A stretch of DNA of 13,109 bases from the NCBI GenBank assembly GCA_021793335.1, contig JAJYSW010000077.1, forward strand, positions 1 through 13,109. The letters run 5' to 3'. Positions 6,789 through 13,109 of the stretch are shown here, piece by piece. Each line of letters opens with the position of its first letter. Position 1 is the stretch's first letter. The notes under the pieces are model-generated. The model did not search any database and was not told the DNA's origin. It was given only the letters and a program-made list of their open reading frames with translations. A program made the position numbers and the translations under genes. The DNA is from Actinomycetes bacterium. Lineage in GTDB: Bacteria; Actinomycetota; Actinomycetes; Mycobacteriales; Micromonosporaceae.

Positions 6789-6817
6789 ATGATAGGCGGC
6801 TCCGGGGCCTGTTCCAG
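6789..6817 (-). promoter_or_regulatory. Possible leaderless promoter of the acetyltransferase
   Basis: On the minus strand, TATCAT (plus 6789-6794) lies 6 nt before ATG 6782, with no Shine-Dalgarno sequence in between. A poor -35 (CTGGAA, plus 6812-6817, 3 of 6) is 17 bp upstream. It lies in the 41-nt gap after the TetR stop, so the acetyltransferase could be made independently. Confidence 0.45.
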
Positions 6818-6823
6818 GGGGTC

Positions 6824-7444
6824 CTAGAGCGGGACGCCCGCCTCCAGGTGGGCGAGGCTGCGGTCGATGATGTCCATCAGTTCGCCGCCGCCGTCTTCAT
6901 CGCCGCCTTCGCTGTTGCCTTCGCCGCCGCCTTCGATCCAGATGAGGACGCTGGTGCCCCATGTCGCGATCAGGTTGGCCGAGAAGTTGCGGACTTCCAG
7001 GTCTGAGGGTGAGCGGCCCGCGCGCTCCGCCACGATCTCGCAGATCAGGCGTTCGGTGGCCACCATCTGCTGGATTTGCCGGGCCCGCAGCGCCGGCACC
7101 GAGAAGATGAGTTCGACGCGGCGGCGGAGGCGCTCCATGTCTTCTGGCGTGAATCCGCTGAACAGCTCGGCGAGCGCGGCGCGGATCGCGGCGAGCGGCG
7201 GCGTGTCCTCCGGTTGGTTCTGGAAGGCCCCGATGATCATCGGGTCGTATTCGTCTTGGACGACCACGTCCTCCTTGGTCGGGAAGTAGCGGTAGAACGT
7301 GGAGGGGGAGACTCCGGCGGCCTCGGCGATCGCTTCGATCGTGGTCGCTTCGTAGCCTTGCTCGTCGAACAGTCGCAGGGCCTCGGCCTGCATGCGGCGG
7401 AGCGTCTCGGTCTTCTTGCGTTCACGCAGTCCTGGTCGGCTCAT
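6824..7444 (-). CDS. TetR-family regulator, probable repressor of the adjacent exporter
   Basis: This is a cytoplasmic one-component regulator of 206 residues. The N-terminal helix-turn-helix (about 30-55) reads YEATTIEAIAEAAGVSPSTF then YRYFPTKEDVV, a close match to the TetR pattern. Residues 70-206 form the helical ligand/dimer domain. Residues 171-187 are almost all Gly, Glu, Asp and Ser, an insertion-like loop before the last helix (MDIIDRSLAHLEAG). The ATG lies inside the exporter gene, with a 23-nt overlap, so the two are co-translated. The likely target is the 34-bp palindrome at 8948-8981 over the operon promoter, making the operon self-regulating. Exporter plus TetR in one transcript is a common drug-induced arrangement; the inducer is unknown. 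Confidence 0.92.
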   Translation of the reverse strand: MSRPGLRERKKTETLRRMQAEALRLFDEQGYEATTIEAIAEAAGVSPSTFYRYFPTKEDVVVQDEYDPMIIGAFQNQPEDTPPLAAIRAALAELFSGFTPEDMERLRRRVELIFSVPALRARQIQQMVATERLICEIVAERAGRSPSDLEVRNFSANLIATWGTSVLIWIEGGGEGNSEGGDEDGGGELMDIIDRSLAHLEAGVPL

Positions 7445-8936
7445 CCTGTGATTGTGCCTCGTGGTCGGTCTCCAGCGTCTTGGGGAACTTGAGGGCCGCG
7501 GCGATCTTCACGATTCCGGCGAGTGCCGCGCAGCCGAGGAAGACCACGGCCATGGCGTCGGTGAAGGCGGTGTTCGCGGCCGCGGTGATCTCGGGCATGC
7601 CGAGTGCGGCGGCTCCGGCGATGGAGTCTTCGGCGGCGCGTTCGGCTTCGGGCGGGAGCGCGGGCAGGTCGAGCCGGGCGAGGTAGACCGAGGAGGAGAC
7701 CGAGCCGAGCACGGCCACGCCGATCGCTCCGCCGGTCTGGCGCAGTGTCTGCATCAGGGCCGAGCCGACTGCGGCGCGGTCGGTCGGGAGTGATCCGAGG
7801 ACCGCGTCGGTCGCCGGGACCAGTGACATGCCGAGGCCCGCGCCGAGGACGGCGAACCAGGCGGCGGCGAGGCCGTAGCCGCTTTCGGGGCCGGTGGCCG
7901 TGGCGATGAGGCATCCGGCGGCGAGGGTGCCCAGGCCGGCGGTGACGGTGACCCGGTAGCCGAAGCGTGCGGCCGTTCGTTCTGAGGCCAGGCCGCCGAT
8001 CATGAGCCCGCCGATCATCGGCAGGAGTCGCAGGCCGGTGCCGAGCGCGGTGTGGCCTTGGGTGATCTGGAGGTATTGCGGGACGAGGAACAGTGCGCCC
8101 ATGAGGACCATCGAGGCGGCGGTGGCGACGATCGAGCCCCACAGGAATGCTCGGCCTCGGAACAGGCCGAGGTCGACCATCGGTTCGGTTCCGCGCAGTT
8201 GGGAGGCGATGAAGCCGGCCAGGAGCAGTGCGCCGCCGATGCCGCCGGTGAGGGTGGGTGCGGAGGTCCAGCCGTGGACGGGGGCTTCGATGACGCCGTA
8301 CACGAGTGCGCCCAGGCCGAGTACTGCTGCGGCGATGGGGAGCGGTTGTAGCCGGGGGGCGTGGTGGTCGGTGGATTCGGGTAGGAACGCCGCGACGGCG
8401 ATGAAGCCGATGACGATGAGCGGGATGTTGACGAGGAAGACCGAGCCCCACCAGTAGTGCTCCAGGAGCCAGCCGCCGAGGAGGGGGCCGAGCGGCAGGC
8501 CGATGGCCATACCTGCGGTGATCAGCGCTACGGCTCGGGTGCGTTCTTTGCCGGTGAACATGCTGGGGATGACCGCCATCGATACGGGGATGATCACGGC
8601 GGCGCCGATGCCCATGAGTGCGCGGGCGGCGATGAGCATGCCGACGCCGTCCGCGAGGGTGGCGGCGATGCAGGCGGCGGCGAAGATCGCCAGGCCTGCG
8701 AGGAGGACTTTCTTGCGGCCGATGCGGTCGCCGAGGAGTCCGGCGGGCAGGAGCAGGGCTGCGAGCACCACGATGAAGGCGTCGACGATCCATTGGAGGT
8801 CGGCGGTGGAGGCGTTGAGGTCGGTGGCGAGGGTCGGGAGGGCGACGTTGAGGATCGTCACGTCGAGCCCGACGACGAGGACGCCGAGGAGGAGGGCGGC
8901 CAGTGCCGGCCAGCGGCGGTCGGAGACGGTTTTCAT
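7422..8936 (-). CDS. DHA2-family (EmrB/QacA-type) MFS drug exporter
   Basis: This is a proton-driven multidrug exporter of the inner membrane, 504 residues, with the 14-helix layout of the DHA2 group. It carries the signature LDVTILNVALP in helix 1 (24-34), motif A as GLLGDRIGRKK (66-76) between helices 2 and 3, and motif C as AGMAIGLPLGPLLGG (141-155) in helix 5, the antiporter motif. The last helix ends near residue 485, followed by a polar tail (ETDHEAQSQDEPTRTA) that overlaps the start of the TetR gene by 23 nt. ATG 8936 is the start; a weak AGAAAG stands about 8 nt upstream. It is first in a minus-strand operon with tetR-type and perhaps GNAT genes, under a strong promoter overlapped by a palindrome. 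Substrates cannot be read from the sequence. Confidence 0.94.
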   Translation of the reverse strand: MKTVSDRRWPALAALLLGVLVVGLDVTILNVALPTLATDLNASTADLQWIVDAFIVVLAALLLPAGLLGDRIGRKKVLLAGLAIFAAACIAATLADGVGMLIAARALMGIGAAVIIPVSMAVIPSMFTGKERTRAVALITAGMAIGLPLGPLLGGWLLEHYWWGSVFLVNIPLIVIGFIAVAAFLPESTDHHAPRLQPLPIAAAVLGLGALVYGVIEAPVHGWTSAPTLTGGIGGALLLAGFIASQLRGTEPMVDLGLFRGRAFLWGSIVATAASMVLMGALFLVPQYLQITQGHTALGTGLRLLPMIGGLMIGGLASERTAARFGYRVTVTAGLGTLAAGCLIATATGPESGYGLAAAWFAVLGAGLGMSLVPATDAVLGSLPTDRAAVGSALMQTLRQTGGAIGVAVLGSVSSSVYLARLDLPALPPEAERAAEDSIAGAAALGMPEITAAANTAFTDAMAVVFLGCAALAGIVKIAAALKFPKTLETDHEAQSQDEPTRTA

Positions 8937-8947
8937 GGCACTACTTT

Positions 8948-8981
8948 CTGAGAGTCACTGTCATTTGACAGTAGCTCTCAG
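8948..8981. promoter_or_regulatory. 34-bp palindrome, predicted TetR operator
   Basis: CTGAGAGTCACTGTCA (8948-8963) and TGACAGTAGCTCTCAG (8966-8981) are inverted repeats around TT, 14 of 16 positions matching. The inner 16 bp, ACTGTCATTTGACAGT, are perfectly paired in their arms. The site covers the -10 (8968-8973) and the predicted transcription start of the exporter operon, so binding would block initiation. The assignment to the TetR protein at 6824-7444 is inference from position. Confidence 0.8.
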
Positions 8982-8996
8982 ATTTGGGGCTGTCAA
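8968..8996 (-). promoter_or_regulatory. Promoter of the exporter-tetR operon
   Basis: On the minus strand, a perfect TTGACA (plus 8991-8996) is followed after 17 bp by TACTGT (plus 8968-8973). Transcription would start near 8961, giving a leader of about 24 nt before ATG 8936. The -10 lies in the palindrome at 8948-8981. Confidence 0.78.
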
Positions 8997-9063
8997 GCCG
9001 CCCTCGACCGGGCGTGTGACGCCGATTCGCTAAAGTTCATAGCGCCGCCCCGGCCCCAGACTC

Positions 9064-9084
9064 GGCGGCGGGATCTCCGCCGCC
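9064..9084 (+). other. 8-bp hairpin in the leader of the small membrane protein gene
   Basis: GGCGGCGG (9064-9071) and CCGCCGCC (9077-9084) pair perfectly around GATCT. The hairpin ends 10 nt before the GAGGAG ribosome site (9095-9100) and is not followed by a U-run. A -10-like TAAAGT lies upstream at 9031-9036, so the hairpin would be in the mRNA leader. It could affect translation or stability; this is a guess. Confidence 0.5.
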
Positions 9085-9104
9085 CCGGTTCCTTGAGGAG
9101 CGCA

Positions 9105-9659
9105 TTGAACGCCAGCCGACCCGGGCCCCTCTCGTCCCGACCGATCGCCGTGCGCCTCGCGCAGGCGCTGATCTGGGTCCAGTTCACGGCCATCGTCGGC
9201 CTGTACAGCATCGGCGTGTACTTCCTCTTGGCCGCCACGACGGCCGCCGCGAGCCGTGAGACGACGGCCGAGGTGCTGCTGGCCGGGGGCGCCGAACGCT
9301 GGATTCTGGTGCTGATCGCTACCGCGGTGACGGTCTCGCTGCCGGTGATCGCCACTCGGCTGGGACGCCGGGACAAGAGGGCGATCGAGGCCGCGTGGTA
9401 CGCGCTGGCGCTCGTGCCGTTCTGCATGTACGCGTGGGTGGTCGTCCGCGCCTATATGGCGACTTTCCCGGACGGGCCGGAGTTCTTCCTCAGCGCGGGG
9501 GCGATGTTCGTGGTGTGCGCTTCGTTGCCCGCGGCGATCTTCCTGTGTCTGGCCATGCCTTCGGCACGGGCCTGGTTCAGGGCCGAGGAGCGGGCCGAGG
9601 CCCCGGCTGCGACGCCGGAGCGGAGCCGCGAATCCGAACTGGTGGGCAGCGGCGTCTGA
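9105..9659 (+). CDS. Small four-helix integral membrane protein of unknown function
   Basis: I do not recognise a family. The 184-residue product has four hydrophobic segments, at about 18-45 (LAQALIWVQFTAIVGLYSIG onward), 66-86 (ILVLIATAVTVSLPVI), 101-122 (ALALVPFCMYAWVVV) and 132-156 (LSAGAMFVVCASLPAAIFLC). Polar loops separate them (RLGRRDKRAIEAAW; YMATFPDGPEF), and a charged Glu/Arg-rich tail follows. It lacks a cleavable signal peptide or catalytic motif. The start chosen is TTG 9105, preceded by GAGGAG at 9095-9100 with a 4-nt gap. The in-frame TTG at 9093 overlaps that site and is less likely. It is divergent from the exporter operon and 116 nt upstream of the restriction-modification gene on the same strand. 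That gap makes co-transcription possible but not evident. Confidence 0.75.
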   Translation: MNASRPGPLSSRPIAVRLAQALIWVQFTAIVGLYSIGVYFLLAATTAAASRETTAEVLLAGGAERWILVLIATAVTVSLPVIATRLGRRDKRAIEAAWYALALVPFCMYAWVVVRAYMATFPDGPEFFLSAGAMFVVCASLPAAIFLCLAMPSARAWFRAEERAEAPAATPERSRESELVGSGV

Positions 9660-9775
9660 GGCCTGCCCGCGGCTCGGGGGCGGCCTGGCCTCCTGTGGTG
9701 CGTTAAGCTTTCATTTCAGCCGGTCGCGGTGGGCGGGGGCCGCCGGACCACGAACCCCGGATTGAAAGTGGCGCA
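9660..9775 (+). other. 116-bp gap before the type ISP gene
   Basis: Imperfect inverted G/C-rich stretches (GAGGCC at 9658-9663, GGCCTC at 9687-9692) could form a poor terminator for the membrane protein gene, without a U-run. A short AT-rich stretch (GTTAAGCTTTCATTT, about 9702-9716) may hold a promoter, but I see no clear -35/-10 pair. Confidence 0.3.
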
Positions 9776-12700
9776 ATGGCGACGACCGTGCATGATCTTT
9801 TGGCGCAGCTCCGCGCCACCGCTGCGAACAACCGCGATCTGGGTACGGCCTTCGAACGGCTCATGGTGGCCTATCTCAAGACCGATCCGCAGTGGACCGC
9901 GCAGTTCTCCGATGTCTGGACGCTCGCCGAGGCGCCTTTGCCGCCGGGTATCGACCGTCGGGATCTGGGCATCGATCTGGTGGCCGCCGATATCGCGAGC
10001 GGCGGGCTGTGCGCGATCCAATGCAAGTTCTTCGAGCGCGGCCACACGGTGTCCAAGGCCGAGGTCGATTCCTTCTTCGCCGCTTCCGGGAAGGGCGGTT
10101 TCACCCGCCGTCTGATCATCTCCACCACCGATAAGTGGGGCCCCAATGCCGAGGCCATGCTGGAGGGGCAGCAGATACCGGTCTCTCGTATCGGCATGTC
10201 GGAGCTGGAGGCGAGCCCGGTCGATTGGGAGGCGCTGGCCTCCGATGGTGCTTGGAGGACCGGCGGCGCTCTGCCCTGGGATCATTTCCGTCGGCCGAAG
10301 AAGGAGCTGCGAGCGCACCAGAGCGCGGCCCTGGAGGCGGTCTTCAAGGGTTTCGCCGAGCACGATCGCGGCAAGATGATCATGGCCTGCGGTACCGGTA
10401 AGACTTTCACTTCGCTCAAGATCGCCGAGCGTCTGGCCGCCGAGCGCGCCGAGGCCGGGCATGAGCGCACTTCGGTGCTGTTCCTCGTGCCGTCGCTGTC
10501 GTTGCTGTCGCAGTCGCTGCGCGAGTGGACCGCCGAGGCGGCCGTGCCGCTGCGTTCTTTCGTGGTCTGTTCGGACGCGAAGGCGTCCAAGCGTGTCAGC
10601 GCCGCCGATTTCGGCGATCAGGCCGTCTACGATCTGGCGTTCCCGGCCACTACCGATCCGGCCGTCCTGACCGAGCAGTTCGCCCGCGTGGAGGGCGAGG
10701 CGGGCTTGACGGTCGTGTTCGCCACTTATCATTCGCTGCCGGTGGTGGCCGAAGCTCAAGGCACCGGCACCGGCACCGGCACCGGCGGCAGCGGCGGCAT
10801 CGGCGGTTTCGATCTGGTGTTGTGCGATGAGGCCCACCGCACCACCGGTGTCACGCTCGCGGGCGAGTCCGAATCGAATTTCGTGCGTGTCCATGACGCC
10901 GAGTACCTCAGGGCCGCCAAGCGCCTGTACATGACCGCGACGCCGCGTATCTACGCCGAGCAGTCGAAGGCGGATGCGCAGACCGCTTCGGCCGAGGTCT
11001 GCTCGATGGACGATGAGGCGAAGTTCGGTCCCGAGTTCCACCGGCTGGGCTTCGGCCGGGCCGTGGAGCTGGGTCTGCTCACCGATTACAAGGTCTTGAT
11101 CCTCACCGTCGATGAGGATTACGCCGCCACCGCTTTGCAGCAGCAGCTGGCCGATGACGATATGGAGCTCAGGCTCGCCGATGCGGCGAAGATCATCGGT
11201 TGCTGGAACGGCCTGTCCAAACGCCCCGGCGGCGGCCCCGGCGGCGCGGGCGGTGGTTTCGCGCCCGGTGAGGTCCCGATGCGCCGCGCGGTGGCCTTCG
11301 CGGCCGATATCGCCTCTTCGAAGCGTTTGACGAAGACTTTCGCCGAGGTCGTCGCCGGGCTCAACGCCCGCCCCCACCCCGAACCGGCCGAAGACACCGA
11401 CACCGCCGACACCGCCCACAACTCTGCCGAGGGCGCCTCGGAGGCCCCGGTGCCGTTGTCTTCTTGCGAGGTCCGTCATGTGGACGGCACCATGAACGCG
11501 CTGGAGCGAAACGAACGCCTCGATTGGCTCAAGGCCGAGCCGGAGCCGGGGACGGCCCGCATCCTCTCCAACGCCCGCTGCCTGTCCGAGGGCGTGGACG
11601 TGCCGGATCTGGACGCGGTGCTGTTCTTGCATCCGCGCAATTCGGTGGTGGACGTCGTGCAGTCGGTGGGGCGTGTCATGCGCAAGGCCGAGGGCAAGGA
11701 TTACGGGTACATCATCTTGCCGGTGGCCGTCCCGGCCGGCCTCGCGCCGGAGAAGGCCTTGGCGGACAATAAGCGTTTCAAGGTGGTCTGGCAGGTGCTC
11801 AACGCCCTGCGCACGCACGATGAGCGTTTCAACGCCATGGTCAACCAGATCGATCTGAATAAGAAGCGGCCGGACAAGATCCTCACGCAGCACGCCGCCG
11901 CCGGGGACGACGATCTCGCCCCCGAGAGCACCGCGGCAGGCGAAGCCGCCCGGGATGGTGAAGCGGGCGCGGGCGGCGACGCTCGCGAAGGCGGCGAAGC
12001 GGGCGGCGAGGGCGGCTCCTCGTTCCAGCAGGAGGCCATAGCCGGGTTGCTCGCGATAGAGCAGTGGCGGGATGCCATCTATGCTCGGATCGTGAAGAAG
12101 GTGGGGGAACGGCACTACTGGGAGGACTGGGCGGTCGAGATCGCCCAGATCGCGGGCAGTCATGTCTCGCGCATCAAGGCCGCCATCGATCTACCGGGCA
12201 AACGCGAGGCCTTCGCCGCGTTCGTGACTGCGTTGCGCGCGAACCTGAACCCGGGGGTGAGCGAGGCCGACGCGATCGACATGCTCGCTCAGCACTTGAT
12301 CACCAAGCCGGTGTTCGATGCCCTGTTCGCCGATTACGCCTTCGCTTCGCACAACCCGGTTTCGCGGGCCATGGAGGCCATGCTCGGCGCGCTCGAAGAC
12401 CAATCGCTCGAATCCGAACTGGAAACTTTGGAGGGTTTCTATAAACAGGTGCGGGTTCGGGCTGAGGGTGTGGACAACCACGAGGGCCGTCAGCAGATCA
12501 TCAAGGATCTGTACGAGCAGTTCTTCAAGACGGCGTTGCCGCGCACTTCGGACCGGCTGGGCATCGTCTATACCCCGATCGAGGTCGTGGATTTCATGCT
12601 CAGGGCCGTGGATCAGACGCTGGGCAGGTACTTCGACGCTTCGGTCTCGGATGCGGGCGTGCATGTCATCGATCCGTTCACCGGTACTGGCACGTTCGTC

Positions 12701-13109
12701 ACTCGGCTGCTGCAATCGGGTCTGATCCGGCCGGAGGATCTGGCACGGAAGTACACGAGCGAGCTGCACGCGAACGAGATCGTGTTGTTGGCGTACTACA
12801 TCGCGGCGGTGAACATCGAGGCGGTGTTCCACGATCTGGAGGGCGGGGAGTATCGGCCGTTCGAGGGCATCGTGCTCACGGACACGTTCCAGCTCGCCGA
12901 GAGCGACGAGGCCCGGCTGTTCGGGGTCTTGGAGGGCAACTCTGAGCGGGCGAAGAAGCAGCAGGCCACCGATATTCGGGTGGTGATCGGCAACCCGCCG
13001 TATTCGGTGGGGCAGGACAGCCAGAACGACGACAACCAGAACCTGAAGTACCCGCATCTGGACGCCCGCATCGCCGGTACCTACGCGGCGCAGTCCACGG
13101 CCACGAACA
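9776..13109 (+). CDS. Type ISP single-chain restriction-modification enzyme, 3'-truncated by the window
   Basis: This single protein should both methylate an adenine and cut unmethylated DNA after ATP-driven translocation. 1111 residues are visible from ATG 9776 (GAAAG about 8 nt upstream). In order: an Mrr-like nuclease (about 15-145) with E26, D67 in GIDLVA and Q82-C-K84 in IQCKFF, the D...QxK form; a superfamily 2 helicase (about 170-690) with Walker A ACGTGKT (204-210), DEAH (351-354), MTATP (386-390), motif V near NARCLSEGVDVPDLDAV (599-615) and motif VI QSVGRVMRK (629-637); an alpha-helical coupler (about 750-925); and a gamma-type N6-adenine methyltransferase with YTPIEVVDFML (932-942), DPFTGTGTF (966-974) and NPPY (1073-1076). 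This matches LlaGI/LlaBIII-type enzymes of about 1,600 residues, so the specificity domain lies past the window. All visible key residues are present, so it looks functional. No separate HsdS or HsdM is seen. Confidence 0.9.
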   Translation, partial: MATTVHDLLAQLRATAANNRDLGTAFERLMVAYLKTDPQWTAQFSDVWTLAEAPLPPGIDRRDLGIDLVAADIASGGLCAIQCKFFERGHTVSKAEVDSFFAASGKGGFTRRLIISTTDKWGPNAEAMLEGQQIPVSRIGMSELEASPVDWEALASDGAWRTGGALPWDHFRRPKKELRAHQSAALEAVFKGFAEHDRGKMIMACGTGKTFTSLKIAERLAAERAEAGHERTSVLFLVPSLSLLSQSLREWTAEAAVPLRSFVVCSDAKASKRVSAADFGDQAVYDLAFPATTDPAVLTEQFARVEGEAGLTVVFATYHSLPVVAEAQGTGTGTGTGGSGGIGGFDLVLCDEAHRTTGVTLAGESESNFVRVHDAEYLRAAKRLYMTATPRIYAEQSKADAQTASAEVCSMDDEAKFGPEFHRLGFGRAVELGLLTDYKVLILTVDEDYAATALQQQLADDDMELRLADAAKIIGCWNGLSKRPGGGPGGAGGGFAPGEVPMRRAVAFAADIASSKRLTKTFAEVVAGLNARPHPEPAEDTDTADTAHNSAEGASEAPVPLSSCEVRHVDGTMNALERNERLDWLKAEPEPGTARILSNARCLSEGVDVPDLDAVLFLHPRNSVVDVVQSVGRVMRKAEGKDYGYIILPVAVPAGLAPEKALADNKRFKVVWQVLNALRTHDERFNAMVNQIDLNKKRPDKILTQHAAAGDDDLAPESTAAGEAARDGEAGAGGDAREGGEAGGEGGSSFQQEAIAGLLAIEQWRDAIYARIVKKVGERHYWEDWAVEIAQIAGSHVSRIKAAIDLPGKREAFAAFVTALRANLNPGVSEADAIDMLAQHLITKPVFDALFADYAFASHNPVSRAMEAMLGALEDQSLESELETLEGFYKQVRVRAEGVDNHEGRQQIIKDLYEQFFKTALPRTSDRLGIVYTPIEVVDFMLRAVDQTLGRYFDASVSDAGVHVIDPFTGTGTFVTRLLQSGLIRPEDLARKYTSELHANEIVLLAYYIAAVNIEAVFHDLEGGEYRPFEGIVLTDTFQLAESDEARLFGVLEGNSERAKKQQATDIRVVIGNPPYSVGQDSQNDDNQNLKYPHLDARIAGTYAAQSTATN
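10760..10807 (+). repeat. In-frame hexanucleotide repeat (GGCACC)4 plus GGC-rich tail inside the type ISP gene
   Basis: GGCACC is repeated four times without error at 10760-10783, followed by imperfect GGC triplets to 10807. It encodes GTGTGTGT then GGSGGIGG (residues 329-344), a flexible insert shortly before the DEAH motif (351-354). As six is a multiple of three, copy-number change would alter loop length without breaking the frame. Confidence 0.85.

Noticed and set aside
7441..8793. Minus-strand frame of 450 codons inside the DHA2 exporter
   Set aside because: It is a frame shadow rich in Arg, His and Pro. The overlapping frame carries the exporter motifs.
9658..9692. Possible terminator after the small membrane protein gene
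   Set aside because: The stem is interrupted and no U-run follows. Mentioned only as part of the gap.
9716..12163. An 815-codon open frame on the minus strand
   Set aside because: It is antisense to the continuous nuclease-helicase frame with all motifs in place. Its translation is rich in Arg, Gly and His without any family resemblance, as expected for the shadow of a high-GC gene.
12191..13057. Minus-strand open frame of 288 codons at the window end
   Set aside because: It lies antisense to the coupler and methyltransferase of the type ISP enzyme and shows no domain.

Overview
The window comes from a high-GC actinomycete. The coding style is G/C-rich at third positions, GTG and TTG starts occur, the 2-oxoglutarate:ferredoxin oxidoreductase has the actinobacterial fused KorA form, and several starts look leaderless (a -10 box of TANNNT type 6-7 nt before the start codon). 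I cannot name the genus.

Layout. (1) 1-2306, plus strand: the 3' part of korA and complete korB, overlapping by 8 nt and ended by a strong 16-bp hairpin terminator at 2329-2369. They supply succinyl-CoA and reduced ferredoxin in a TCA-cycle variant. (2) 2389-3210, minus strand: an IclR-family regulator converging on korAB. A 513-bp non-coding region follows (3211-3723), with the regulator's promoter, a 12-bp dyad and an 11-bp triple repeat. (3) 3724-5962, plus strand: a 12-TM-type MFS transporter, then a long-chain trans-polyprenyl diphosphate synthase that probably makes the menaquinone side chain. Each has a leaderless-type promoter. (4) 5977-6241: a short tandem repeat and what I read as an internally deleted DUF1990 gene. 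(5) 8936 down to 6186, minus strand: a DHA2-type drug exporter, an overlapping TetR regulator and a GNAT acetyltransferase. The exporter promoter (TTGACA-17-TACTGT) is overlapped by a 34-bp palindrome, a textbook site for the TetR protein. (6) 9105-9659, plus strand: a small four-helix membrane protein of unknown function. (7) 9776 to the window end, plus strand: the first 1111 residues of a single-chain restriction-modification enzyme with Mrr-like nuclease, DEAH helicase, coupler and N6-adenine methyltransferase. This is the type ISP architecture, and the C-terminal specificity part lies outside the window.

Most of the window is ordinary metabolism, transport and regulation. The parts most worth a second look are the type ISP enzyme with its in-frame hexanucleotide repeat and low-complexity linkers, the exporter/TetR operator, the DUF1990 remnant, and the dyad upstream of the IclR gene. 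No tRNA, rRNA, CRISPR array, insertion sequence or phage gene was seen.
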